Assembly: GCF_001006485.1 (NCBI RefSeq)
Contig: NZ_JUET01000062.1
Coordinates: 1 to 52,907, forward strand
DNA: 52,907 bases
Origin: Tannerella forsythia
GTDB lineage: Bacteria; Bacteroidota; Bacteroidia; Bacteroidales; Tannerellaceae
Reading direction: 5' to 3'
Part shown: piece after piece, positions 8,021-16,449 of the stretch
Position numbering within the stretch: position 1 is the first letter of the stretch
How the letters are laid out: every line of letters begins with the position of its first letter
Position numbers and translations under genes: made by a program
Notes under the pieces: model-generated
Database searches by the model: none
What the model was told of the DNA's origin: nothing
The model's input: only the letters and a program-made list of their open reading frames with translations

Positions 8021-9265
8021 TTATAATAATCCTTTCAATTTTTGATAATTTTCTTCCAAAGCTTGTTTGAATTTCTTAGACTCCACACTTTTGCATAAAT
8101 ATCCTCCATGATTTATGTCGTTTCTTTTCTCGCTCAGTGCTTGGAATGCTTTTGCTATGTCTTCTATGTTATCTATACCTTTTAATTCTGAAATGACACA
8201 TTTTGCATCCTTCGAAGTTAAAGGCTCCTTCCATTTTTCTCCCGGTTGATTGATACCGAAACCTAAATAAGATGATATAATGTTTCTTTTTTCTTTATTA
8301 GAATATTCATGATTTAATTTCTCGCATAAAATGGTTATTGTAGCTTCCTGCAACTGTGTAATCCCTTGTTGAATTAACTCCTTATCAATACACCATTGGA
8401 CAGCCCGCAAGAGATTTGTCTTATCATTAACCCGATAATTGTCGAGTTCTCTTTTTAGTTTCTCTAAAATTGGTTTAAACGCTGGCAGCAAACGGACCTC
8501 CAAATGTGTTATTTTGTCTATAACTTTAAGGATAGAACTTGCTTTCAGAAAGTTTTTTCCTCTGTTTGTACTGAAATCTTCGCTGATTTTTTCCAACAAA
8601 CTGTTGATTTCCCTTATTTCTACTGCTTCTTTGTCTTTTCCGCAACTTGCTATAAGAATTGGCTTGATAGATTCTCCGGTAACTTGTAGCAATTTTGTTG
8701 CATTACCGGTAGTTATAAACTGACTGCCGGAATTAGCCCAATCTTGCAAAACAGAAAAACTGGTCAAATTCAAAAGGGGTACTTTGCGACTTTCGGGATT
8801 TGGATATTTTTCTTCAATTTCACCGGGTCTTCCGAGTTTTTCAAATGCGCCGTAATAGATCCCCATTACTTGAATATCTTTGATAAACTTTGCATATTGT
8901 AAAAGCGTAATTCCTAACATAGGAATAGAACGAAAGCTATGGGTGACATCAAAAACAACCTCATCATTTTCTTCTAAAACGTCAAAAACAAGTTGAAAAA
9001 TTTTCCATATCTCTTCTTCGCTTACTCCTTCCGGAATATCAATTTTACTGAATTTTCCACCAACTTCTCTATTTAAGTTTTCAAAATGTGTTGAGGATGC
9101 TAATTCTGTGCAGAAAACAAAATACTTATCAAAATCGGGTGCAAAAAGTTTTATTGTAGCAGTTTGCACGTAAGTTACCACTTCACTTTCTTTATTTGAA
9201 TATGTATATATGCACTCCTTGTACTTTCCCGTCCCTAAAAATGTAATAAAAACTTTTCTGCCCAT
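8021..9265 (-). CDS. CARF-HEPN ribonuclease, Csx1/Csx2 (TM1812) type
   Basis: A 414-residue effector expected to be switched on by cyclic oligoadenylate made by Cas10. The N-terminal CARF domain shows VFITFLGTGKY at the first strand and FDVTHSFRSIPML at 105-117 (Asp106, His109, Arg112), the hallmark of the TM1812/Csx2 group. The C-terminal HEPN domain carries the RNase motif R-x4-H as RNDINH at 381-386. When active it would cut RNA without sequence choice and slow or kill an infected cell. It follows csm5 with a 1-bp gap, so it is made together with the Csm complex. Its presence makes sense of a Cas10 that has kept GGDD but lost HD. Confidence 0.88.
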   Translation of the reverse strand: MGRKVFITFLGTGKYKECIYTYSNKESEVVTYVQTATIKLFAPDFDKYFVFCTELASSTHFENLNREVGGKFSKIDIPEGVSEEEIWKIFQLVFDVLEENDEVVFDVTHSFRSIPMLGITLLQYAKFIKDIQVMGIYYGAFEKLGRPGEIEEKYPNPESRKVPLLNLTSFSVLQDWANSGSQFITTGNATKLLQVTGESIKPILIASCGKDKEAVEIREINSLLEKISEDFSTNRGKNFLKASSILKVIDKITHLEVRLLPAFKPILEKLKRELDNYRVNDKTNLLRAVQWCIDKELIQQGITQLQEATITILCEKLNHEYSNKEKRNIISSYLGFGINQPGEKWKEPLTSKDAKCVISELKGIDNIEDIAKAFQALSEKRNDINHGGYLCKSVESKKFKQALEENYQKLKGLL

Positions 9266-9266
9266 T

Positions 9267-10415
9267 TTATTCTTTATTTAAGCATTCTAATTGTATCCAA
9301 TCCAAAGGTTTTGTTTCGGTTATTTCTACAAAACGGGTAATGGGAAATTCGTTGGGATTTAAGTCATACTCTTCTACTCGTCGCTCTTTAGTATTATATA
9401 CCTTCCCGTAACCGCATGTTTTTAAGAATTTAAGAAATTGACCTTTATTCTCGGTTCTTTCACAATCGTACAAAGCCAATGCTATAGAATTAAAATAAAA
9501 ACCTTTGCCGGTACCCAAACGCAAATAAGCGGTTGTAGAACTTTCGGTTTTTTTCTCAACATTCTCATAAAAATCTTCCAGCGAGAAATAGATGTCATCA
9601 TCTATCTTTTTGCCAATGCCGGATAACATTGTCCACTCGACATCAGATGAATGACGGCTAAATGTATTGATAATTTTACACAATTCTTCCCACGAATAGT
9701 TTTTATACACATTCGTTCCGTCGGCTTTTTCTCCAATAAGTTTCCTCACGTTTCTTATTTCACACTCACAAGTGATGTTTTCTTTTATCGCCTCTCGTGT
9801 TTGCGGAATATCCAGACTGCCATTTTTAATATGCAACCGTTTGATGTCAATCGCCTGCAACGTATCAAACTCCAATAAAGAGCTATCGCTCACTCCCAAT
9901 TCAAATTTATCAAATTCAGCCATTAATTGTGCTTCTAATCGTCCTCTTTCTTCTTTGTTATTCAGATTTTCAAGATAATTTTCGCACCAATCATTCTCAG
10001 CGTCAATTAACCAATCATATAGCAATGTGGTTTTTATGGCGCCTTTGAGTGTGCTGCCCGGGATATAAGGTGATTGTCCCGCATTTTTCACAACCGTATA
10101 AAATTCTTTTTTCCCACTTACATTCTTGGCTTCTATACTGTACAAAGCGGCTTGTTGCAATGTTAATTTGAGCCTGTTGAAAATAAAATTTTTCAGGTCA
10201 AACGTGTTGGTCATATTGGATTTGCCCCGAATCATTCCCTCTACATAAAAATCAATAAGTTCGGGACTTTTGCCCATTTTATCTCTTATTGCCTGCTGGT
10301 TGATGTAGTGGATTTTTCCTTTTTCCAGCACATAGTCGGCAAATGCCGACAGCGTATTTCCATCGCCAATAGAAACAGGTGTAAGAGTTGTTATTTTGTA
10401 TGCGGATTCGTTCAT
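9267..10415 (-). CDS. csm5: Csm5, type III-A RAMP subunit
   Basis: A 382-residue RAMP-fold protein at the place where csm5 is expected. The family sign YIPGSTLKGAIKTT is at 117-130, and a glycine-rich loop LGTGKGFYFNS lies in the C-terminal part. Csm5 caps the 3' side of the crRNA in the Csm complex and helps crRNA trimming. The N-terminus YKITTLTPVSIGDGN, with its VxIGDG start, is typical. It begins 12 bp after csm4 and is followed directly by the CARF-HEPN gene. Confidence 0.92.
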   Translation of the reverse strand: MNESAYKITTLTPVSIGDGNTLSAFADYVLEKGKIHYINQQAIRDKMGKSPELIDFYVEGMIRGKSNMTNTFDLKNFIFNRLKLTLQQAALYSIEAKNVSGKKEFYTVVKNAGQSPYIPGSTLKGAIKTTLLYDWLIDAENDWCENYLENLNNKEERGRLEAQLMAEFDKFELGVSDSSLLEFDTLQAIDIKRLHIKNGSLDIPQTREAIKENITCECEIRNVRKLIGEKADGTNVYKNYSWEELCKIINTFSRHSSDVEWTMLSGIGKKIDDDIYFSLEDFYENVEKKTESSTTAYLRLGTGKGFYFNSIALALYDCERTENKGQFLKFLKTCGYGKVYNTKERRVEEYDLNPNEFPITRFVEITETKPLDWIQLECLNKE

Positions 10416-10427
10416 AAAGCAAAAGTA

Positions 10428-11423
10428 TTAAGGATTAAACGATAGTGGTAGCGGCAGAAAAAAATCTCCGCTGTATTTCCAGTACTTTTTTTCGTTTTGC
10501 GAAAAACCCAGTACATCCGGCTTTACTTTTTCGCTCATCACGGCTCCTTCAAGCAACGCAGTCGCTACTGGCAGCCTTTTGTCCGCTCTAAAATACATTC
10601 CTCCCCGAAATTTGGTTTGGTAGTATTTGCATACGTTCATGTCTTTTTCTTTGGGAAAAACCAAGGATAAGGCCACTTGATCATCTGACGGCTGATTTGT
10701 TTGAAATTCAAAATCGTGAAATTCTACGCTTTCTATATTTCCGCAACCGGTTGAGCGTTCGCCGCCGATACCGTTTGCCGCCAACAATCCGATAGTCCGG
10801 TAAAACAGTCTTTCGTCTTCATCATTCAAGTTGGTTTCCGCCAAAAAATACCAATGCACGGCATAATTTTCATTGCCTTGTAAAATCAAATCGGTTTGTA
10901 CGTAGAGATTGTCTTTATCTTCAGCACCTCGAGCCTTCACCTTTTGCATATCTACCTTTTGAGAGAGAGGGAATAAAGCATCGGAACCAATTTCCTCTTT
11001 CAAAAAGATAGTCTTTTCATTAGGGCTTATACAAGGACTGTCATCCGAAAACCATTTATCCGGTGCCACTCCTTTTTCCCACACTCCTTTGGACATAAAC
11101 TGTATCTTTTTGAATTTCTTTGGATTATCGGTCGGAGAAATATTTAATACGGTGGGTTTAGGCAGTAAGAATATCGTTTGCTTATTGTATTCTATGGCGT
11201 AAAAACCGGAAGAAAGACGGATATTTCCTTGTTGAAAATATTCTCTGAAAACATCCGTTTTTTCCGGACATATCTGTGCCAATGAACTGATAAAAGCCGC
11301 AAAAATGACATCGGAATGTATGTAATCGGCAGTATGAAACAGCGCAGTAGACTGTTCCCTTGCAAATTCGCCAAAATGAAAACGGCTCCCCTGCCTGCAT
11401 TTTAAGATAATAGCTTTGCGCAT
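10428..11423 (-). CDS. csm4: Csm4, type III-A RAMP subunit
   Basis: A 331-residue RAMP protein with the start KAIILKCRQGSRFHFGEF and the glycine-rich GIGGERSTGCG loop at 218-228. Csm4 holds the 5' handle of the crRNA and binds Cas10 at the base of the complex. Its ATG shares one base with the csm3 stop (TAATG), a sign of coupled translation and fixed subunit supply. Confidence 0.92.
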   Translation of the reverse strand: MRKAIILKCRQGSRFHFGEFAREQSTALFHTADYIHSDVIFAAFISSLAQICPEKTDVFREYFQQGNIRLSSGFYAIEYNKQTIFLLPKPTVLNISPTDNPKKFKKIQFMSKGVWEKGVAPDKWFSDDSPCISPNEKTIFLKEEIGSDALFPLSQKVDMQKVKARGAEDKDNLYVQTDLILQGNENYAVHWYFLAETNLNDEDERLFYRTIGLLAANGIGGERSTGCGNIESVEFHDFEFQTNQPSDDQVALSLVFPKEKDMNVCKYYQTKFRGGMYFRADKRLPVATALLEGAVMSEKVKPDVLGFSQNEKKYWKYSGDFFLPLPLSFNP

Positions 11424-12061
11424 TACTCGTATGTTTTTGAGATGGGATTTTTAATATTGCACGTTATTACTACTTTACCGTATCCTCGTGTGCCACTGCC
11501 GCCGAGATAATCGTCCTGTAAAAGATTAAGTCCTTTTTCCAATTCTTTAAGCATTTCGTTTTTATTGTCTTTATCAAAAACGTTTATCACGATTTCAAAA
11601 GAGAATACCGCTCCGGCAGGTACACGCTCAATGTTGCGTAAACCTCCACCTGTAGTTTTTCCGGATTTTCTATCAATAGTATTTTCATACTTTTCTTCTG
11701 AAAAATCTGTTTCGAGCGATGCGTTTTTATTGGTAAAAACCTCCATAAATTTTTCTACATCCAACACTGCGTCTCGAAAAATAAGTCGCGTGGGTTCCGT
11801 CCAATCTTTTTCAGCTGAACCAAACATTTTTTTGATAATCTCTTTATCCTCTTCCAATTTAAAAGCTCCGTACGATAAGCCGAGCAGGGTGCGGATTTTC
11901 CCTTTCAGCGAGCTTCCGGGAATGTAAGGTACTCCCAGTGGGGTTTTTATTACAGGGCTGTCTAATCCGCCAATATCCAAACTGCTTTTAGACCCACCAA
12001 TGTGAAGCCCGGTTTTCAACAATATGGTTCCGGTAATTATGTTTTTTTCTATGAGTTTCAT
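11423..12061 (-). CDS. csm3: Csm3, type III-A backbone subunit and target RNA nuclease
   Basis: A 212-residue RAMP protein that forms the repeated backbone along the crRNA. It has LKTGLHIGGSKSS, then GGLDSPVIKTPLG, where Asp34 matches the catalytic aspartate (Asp33) of studied Csm3 proteins. The family loop YIPGSSLKGKIRTLLG (46-61) and the C-terminal GGSGTRGYGKV are present. Target RNA should therefore be cut at 6-nt spacing. Its overlap with csm4 and closeness to csm2 (9 bp) mark a single operon. Confidence 0.95.
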   Translation of the reverse strand: MKLIEKNIITGTILLKTGLHIGGSKSSLDIGGLDSPVIKTPLGVPYIPGSSLKGKIRTLLGLSYGAFKLEEDKEIIKKMFGSAEKDWTEPTRLIFRDAVLDVEKFMEVFTNKNASLETDFSEEKYENTIDRKSGKTTGGGLRNIERVPAGAVFSFEIVINVFDKDNKNEMLKELEKGLNLLQDDYLGGSGTRGYGKVVITCNIKNPISKTYE

Positions 12062-12070
12062 TTGTTCTGA

Positions 12071-12541
12071 TTATTTTTTTGTGTGATAAAATTTGTGGTA
12101 AGCAATGATAATTTCCATTAGTTTTTTGAAGGAGTCCAAACTCTTGTCGTTCATTTTCTGAATAAGAAGGTCTATGAAAGCAATCATTTCTTTTGCGTCT
12201 TTTTTTCCTTGTCTTGCCGCTACATAGGCCAAATTAGGCCGCAAAAGTTTCAATTCCAACGAAGAATTCACCCCTTTTATCTTGGAATAAATATTCCGTA
12301 ACTGCGTGGGCGTAATTACATTGGCATAGTCTTTCACAAATTTTTCTACTGCGTTGATGATTGTATCAACGGGAAGTTCTTTTTGCAGCCCGACATCAGA
12401 AGCGTTCAACTTCAAAAGTTGCTCAAAAAGAGCGCCTTCAAAATATTGTTGTTTCACTTTTTGAGCAAAATCTTGAAGGGAGCTTTCCTCTCGTTTGTTT
12501 TGACTGTAAGATTGGGGTTGTTGTCTAAATTTTTCTGCCAT
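12071..12541 (-). CDS. csm2: Csm2, small subunit of the type III-A complex
   Basis: A 156-residue mostly helical protein between cas10 and csm3. The block PTQLRNIYSKIKGVNSSLE followed by LRPNLAYVAARQGK is the usual Csm2 core. The N-terminal 30 residues are rich in Gln and Ser and look disordered, as in other Csm2 proteins. Csm2 lines the inner face of the complex opposite Csm3 and supports target RNA binding. It has no catalytic role. It begins 6 bp after the cas10 stop. Confidence 0.9.
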   Translation of the reverse strand: MAEKFRQQPQSYSQNKREESSLQDFAQKVKQQYFEGALFEQLLKLNASDVGLQKELPVDTIINAVEKFVKDYANVITPTQLRNIYSKIKGVNSSLELKLLRPNLAYVAARQGKKDAKEMIAFIDLLIQKMNDKSLDSFKKLMEIIIAYHKFYHTKK

Positions 12542-12547
12542 ATATAT

Positions 12548-13990
12548 TTAGTTTTTATAATTTTTAGTCAATAATTCCGCCCATCGCGCGGCAACAGGAT
12601 ATTTTAATGCGTTGTTTGTGGCGTTCGGGCTCATGAAGTCTTGTAAAAGACTGTTTTTGTAATCATCAAAAATTTCCTCTATTAATGGTAAATTTTCCTC
12701 CTTTTTTATATTTCGTAAATAATATTTCAAACGATGCACTTTCGGCAATTCAATTTTACTTCTTTTCACGGCATTGTTCTGCAGGCTTTTATAACCCAAG
12801 TCGGAAGACTTCACTCTTTGAATAAGTGCCCGGCTCTCGCCCTTCCGCACAAGTTCGGCCAATTGATACGCAATACTTTTTGCCGAAAAGAATTCGCTCC
12901 AAGTAAGCGGTTCGCCAAAAACAGTAATCCGGTTTTTTCCACTTGCCTTGGCTAAATACAGTGCATTCTCAGCCTCTTCTGCCAAACGTATCATCGGGAA
13001 CTTGGTATTTACAACCACTATACCTGCTGAAATTGTAATATCGTTTTCCTCTGTTTGGGAAAGGGCGCTTCTTATTTCCACTTGAAATTTAGTAAATAGT
13101 TGCTGTATTTCTCCGGCAACATCAAAGATTACGTCCCATGCGCCGATTAAAAAGCAATCGTCGCCACCGGCAAAAACGGGATAGATATCTCCACTATCGA
13201 TATATTGCTTTAAGATTTTCTCATAAAGTGTCTTACTGAAGAAAATGTCAAATCCACCGGAAAGTTTTTTATAGTCCGTTTTCTCTTTATTCATAAAAAC
13301 AGTTCCTAAATTATCAACATCCAACTTTATGGCAGCCAATTTATTGTCGGCATTTCTAATCAATGCCCTATCCGCAATAGAATCGAAGTCGATGAGAGTA
13401 TCATTGTCTTTCTTAGGTAATTTGTTGAGTATATTGTTTTTAAAACTTTTTTGACTGTTTGAAAACGATACGGAAAAACCGGCCAAAGAGATGTCTTGGG
13501 ATTTTTCATCAGGAATAATACCGAAACCATTTGCATTTATCAATTGTTTGACAATATTTTCACACACCATCTCCACATCAGTCACCTGAAATGAAGCAGG
13601 ATATATACTTTTTGACATTTTGTTTTTTGCCAAAAGTTGATTTACGGCCTTATTTTTTTCCTTGAAATTTTCATCTTCATACAGCACCCAGGCAAAATGA
13701 GTATAAATATCTCTTGTGAGAAAGTTGTGTTGCAATTCTCTCGTTTTAATAGAAATGGCACTTTCTTCAGCCTTCAGACACAACAGTAAATTTCCTCCTC
13801 CATTATAAATCACCTCCTCTACTTCAAACTCTCGTTTTAAATACGCTTCAATGATATGAGTGAGTACATAAACATAAAACGAACGGGCTTTTAAATTCTG
13901 AGCAGCTTTTTTTGACGTTGTGTCAAAGATGTAATTTTGTATCCCTGAAATATCAGCTTTTAATAAATATTTCCTTTGTTCTTTTTCCAT
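12548..13990 (-). CDS. cas10: Cas10/Csm1 lacking the HD domain
   Basis: A 480-residue protein, well short of the usual 750-850. It starts directly at LLKADISGIQNYIFDTTSKK, which in full-length Csm1 follows the N-terminal HD nuclease domain. The first Palm domain lies at about 10-180. The second, catalytic Palm has LDVDNLG (223-229) and the cyclase motif GGDD at 275-278 (VFAGGDDCFLIGA), followed by a C-terminal helical domain. So ATP cyclisation should work, but single-strand DNA cutting by HD should not. No separate HD gene is seen beside it; the ATG is 46 bp after cas4 and no upstream in-frame extension joins. It could recruit another nuclease, but signalling to the CARF-HEPN protein is the simpler reading. 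Confidence 0.92.
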   Translation of the reverse strand: MEKEQRKYLLKADISGIQNYIFDTTSKKAAQNLKARSFYVYVLTHIIEAYLKREFEVEEVIYNGGGNLLLCLKAEESAISIKTRELQHNFLTRDIYTHFAWVLYEDENFKEKNKAVNQLLAKNKMSKSIYPASFQVTDVEMVCENIVKQLINANGFGIIPDEKSQDISLAGFSVSFSNSQKSFKNNILNKLPKKDNDTLIDFDSIADRALIRNADNKLAAIKLDVDNLGTVFMNKEKTDYKKLSGGFDIFFSKTLYEKILKQYIDSGDIYPVFAGGDDCFLIGAWDVIFDVAGEIQQLFTKFQVEIRSALSQTEENDITISAGIVVVNTKFPMIRLAEEAENALYLAKASGKNRITVFGEPLTWSEFFSAKSIAYQLAELVRKGESRALIQRVKSSDLGYKSLQNNAVKRSKIELPKVHRLKYYLRNIKKEENLPLIEEIFDDYKNSLLQDFMSPNATNNALKYPVAARWAELLTKNYKN

Positions 13991-14023
13991 TGAGATTTCC
14001 GATTATTTTTATAATAAGTTACA

Positions 14024-14031
14024 CAAATATA
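14024..14031 (-). promoter_or_regulatory. Possible internal promoter (-7 element) ahead of cas10
   Basis: In the gap between cas4 and cas10 the minus strand reads TATATTTG, a match to TAnnTTTG, about 33 bp before the cas10 ATG. No TTG lies at the preferred 19-21 bp (the nearest is at 24 bp), so the match is partial. If real, it would let the type III genes be made apart from the I-B genes. Confidence 0.3.
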
Positions 14032-14036
14032 CGACT

Positions 14037-14567
14037 TTATTCTTCTCTTGAGTAACAAAAATCAAAATAGCTGCAATTCTTGCAAATTTTCGCATTGATC
14101 GTTGGCGGACAAGATTCGCTTTCAATGAGTGATTGAATTTTAGAAACCGATTTCTGCAATCCCTGCCGATCTTCGTCCGAGAATAGGACTTCGTCCGTTT
14201 TACGCAGTTTGGGATATTCCAAAATCCCCGTCGCTCCATCGACCCCATTAAGCTCCAAAAGCCAGAGGTAGAATTTTACTTGCCGAACATGTGCCTCTTC
14301 CACCTTATCGCTACGCTTGATTTCGTGAATAACCTTATTCCGCGCATCGAAATAATCGATTTGTCCGATTAACGTAATGCCTTCATATTCGGCAGAAATA
14401 AGCATCTCTTCGTAGCGTTCGGCACGCTGCGGATAAGAGGTTTCGTGTAACAATTTCCCGTCGTACACCGTGTCGGAAGTGTGTTCCATATTGATGCCGT
14501 TGGCAAAGAGCCAAAGCTTGCGCTTGCATACCTGATAGTAGTTGAAGTATATTCCGTTGATATTCAT
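14037..14567 (-). CDS. cas4: Cas4 nuclease with iron-sulfur cysteines
   Basis: A 176-residue RecB-like nuclease that trims pre-spacers and selects the PAM end for Cas1-Cas2. Cys14 (YQVCKRKLWL) and the C-terminal set in AKICKNCSYFDFC form the four-cysteine iron-sulfur site. The nuclease core is seen as LIGQIDYFD, then HEIKRS (the E-x-K pair), and the motif VRQVKFYLWLLE. In ordinary I-B operons cas4 is next to cas1; here the whole type III-A set lies between them. It begins 4 bp after the RhuM remnant. Confidence 0.93.
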   Translation of the reverse strand: MNINGIYFNYYQVCKRKLWLFANGINMEHTSDTVYDGKLLHETSYPQRAERYEEMLISAEYEGITLIGQIDYFDARNKVIHEIKRSDKVEEAHVRQVKFYLWLLELNGVDGATGILEYPKLRKTDEVLFSDEDRQGLQKSVSKIQSLIESESCPPTINAKICKNCSYFDFCYSREE

Positions 14568-14571
14568 ATTA

Positions 14572-14820
14572 TTATGAATTTGATTTAAGTATACTGATAA
14601 TTATACCAAGGTTGTAGTAATCCACTTGATAGGTCTTGTTGCCAAAAGTAGTTGTTGCAAATTTTGCAATAACTGAATTATTCCCTTGTAACAATTCCGC
14701 CATTTGGTCAAGAGTTAACCACACGGTATCATCACAAAACGTTACTTCAACCTTGGTGATACCATCAGCGGTTTGGTATAGCATAATACGGCCTGCCTTG
14801 TTTGTCATACTGCTATTCAA
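14572..14820 (-). pseudogene. RhuM-family protein remnant with internal deletion
   Basis: An 82-residue frame resembling the N-terminus of the RhuM (virulence protein/DNA-binding) family: MLYQTADGITKVEV, then DDTVWLTLDQMAELLQGNNSVI, then FATTTFGNKTYQVDYYNLGIIIS. In the family, about 20 residues (a helix and a CAKFATT lead-in) normally separate the VI and FATT parts; here they are missing. The roughly 200 C-terminal residues are also lost. The frame is open and sits in the operon with normal spacing, so a short protein may still be made, but it is best read as a decayed cargo gene. Confidence 0.7.
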
Positions 14821-14841
14821 ATTTAAACTTGTTTTGATAAA

Positions 14842-15846
14842 TTATTGTTTTAAAACAAGCCAATAACCGTTTTTATTGGCACCTTCACGTTTTATCAAAC
14901 CTTGAGCCTTCATTTCCGAAATCAAGCGTTCGCATTGTCGTGAACTGATTTCAAGCACCAATGCCATTTTTCTGACCGAAACTCGTGGATTTTGTCGAAT
15001 CAGCGACAAAATCTTATCAAATTGTTCGGATTTTATTCCGACATTTATTCCGACATTTATTCCGACATTGTTTGCAGTAATCATCTCTTCTTGATGACTT
15101 TTTAGAGCATTGCCAATCTCCTGTAACATAAAATCTATAAAAGGAGCGCTATTCCCCGCCTTGGTACTTTGAGAAATCACCTCATAATACTCCTCCTGAT
15201 TGGCAAAGACCATATTCTCCACCGGCAAATACTCAAAAATAGGGTTTAGTTTTCCGAGTATTAGCGATTGCCACAATCGTCCCATTCTACCATTCCCATC
15301 GGAAAACGGATGAATAAACTCAAATTCATAGTGAAACACGCAACTTTTCACCAACAAATGGTCTTTGGCATCTTGCAACCATTCAAAAAGTTCATCTATT
15401 AATATTGGGACACGTTTAGCAGGCGGCGCCACATGAACAACGGCCTTGTCGGAAAAAACGCCCACTCCTGAACGGCGGAATTTACCGGTATCGTCAGTCA
15501 ACGCCTCCATCATCACCGCATGGGCTTTTAGCAAGTCCTTAACGTCAAACGGATTTAATGACGAATACAAATCATACGTTCGAATCGCATTCTTCACCTC
15601 CTGTATTTCGCGCAAGGGTGCCACGACAGTTTTCCCGTTGATAATATCACGCACTTCGTCTTCGGACAGATTATTGCCTTCAATAGCTAAAGAACTATGA
15701 ATGGTCTTTATTCTATTCGCCCTGCGCAACAGCAAGCCGTCCTTTTGTTCCAACCGGATGGCATACCGCTCTATCATAGCCGAAATATCGGCTATCAGAT
15801 TAATGGCTTGGGGCGATATGGTGAATGGAGGGGTTGGCATACTCAC
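14842..15846 (-). CDS. Fic-domain AMP-transferase with own inhibitory helix
   Basis: A 334-residue Fic protein. The catalytic loop HPFSDGNGRMGR is complete at 179-190, so it can move AMP from ATP to a Ser, Thr or Tyr of a target. The N-terminal helix carries SSLAIEGN at 51-58, the S/T-xxx-E-G/N inhibitory motif, meaning it restrains itself (class II) and needs no separate antitoxin. The C-terminus is a winged-helix (DKILSLIRQNPRVSVRKMA). Between them is a run of three VGIN units encoded by 12-bp direct repeats. It lies inside the cas operon, 16 bp after the DUF6155 gene; a defence or dormancy role is an inference from place only. Confidence 0.9.
   Translation of the reverse strand: MSMPTPPFTISPQAINLIADISAMIERYAIRLEQKDGLLLRRANRIKTIHSSLAIEGNNLSEDEVRDIINGKTVVAPLREIQEVKNAIRTYDLYSSLNPFDVKDLLKAHAVMMEALTDDTGKFRRSGVGVFSDKAVVHVAPPAKRVPILIDELFEWLQDAKDHLLVKSCVFHYEFEFIHPFSDGNGRMGRLWQSLILGKLNPIFEYLPVENMVFANQEEYYEVISQSTKAGNSAPFIDFMLQEIGNALKSHQEEMITANNVGINVGINVGIKSEQFDKILSLIRQNPRVSVRKMALVLEISSRQCERLISEMKAQGLIKREGANKNGYWLVLKQ
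15038..15078. repeat. 12-bp tandem repeats inside the Fic gene
   Basis: The unit ATTCCGACATTT occurs about three times in a row on the plus strand, coding for VGIN-VGIN-VGI in the linker between the Fic and winged-helix domains. Because the unit is a multiple of three, slippage would change linker length but not the frame. Confidence 0.75.
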
Positions 15847-15862
15847 TTTAAGAAATTATCTA

Positions 15863-16417
15863 TCAGGATTGTTCTCCGTATTTATTTACGAACTCCGCAT
15901 ACTCCCCGTAGTATTCGTAAAACACCGCTGCAATATCATCCGCAAAACCGTATCCGCAAGGCGAAGCGTACATGACACAGTCGTTGCATCGTTTCTTGAA
16001 TTTATCGAGCAACCCGTGCTTATCAATAAACGACACAGCCCGTTTGAAATTATTATATGCAGCATTATAAAAAGGCTCGTCCATATCGCCAAATTCGTAG
16101 GTAAACAGGCAAGCTGCCTCAGGCAAGGTCAGCATCACATCTGCCAACGCTTCGGGAGAGGGTTTGAGTGATGCAAATTCCGAAATGGCTTTTTTGGCAA
16201 CAGAATACTTCAATCCGGATTTCATCGGATTTCTTATATCAAATTCTTTTTCAATAATGGCTTTGTACTTCTTTATCTTTTCTTTCTCATTCGGTTGAAG
16301 ATAAAAATCAAAATACTCTTGGACGGCTTTACTGTTATTGTAAGCATCTAACACCACCTCGACGATTTGTTCTTTCGTGAGAGATTGAAGGTGTTTTTTG
16401 AGACTGAATTTGGACAT
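15863..16417 (-). CDS. DUF6155 family protein, function unknown
   Basis: A 184-residue soluble helical protein. The start SKFSLKKHLQSLTKEQIVEVVLDAY, then the block SPEALADVMLTLPE and the block YEFGDMDEPFYNAAYNNFKRA, match the DUF6155 pattern I know from Bacteroidota and Firmicutes, where they occur as single genes without a known job. Two cysteines (CNDCVMYASPCGYG) near the C-terminus could bind a metal but are not a full zinc site. It follows cas3 by 32 bp and precedes the Fic gene by 16 bp. It is cargo in the cas operon; I cannot assign a function. Confidence 0.6.
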   Translation of the reverse strand: MSKFSLKKHLQSLTKEQIVEVVLDAYNNSKAVQEYFDFYLQPNEKEKIKKYKAIIEKEFDIRNPMKSGLKYSVAKKAISEFASLKPSPEALADVMLTLPEAACLFTYEFGDMDEPFYNAAYNNFKRAVSFIDKHGLLDKFKKRCNDCVMYASPCGYGFADDIAAVFYEYYGEYAEFVNKYGEQS

Positions 16418-16449
16418 ATGTAATATTTTAAAGATTTATATATATATAA

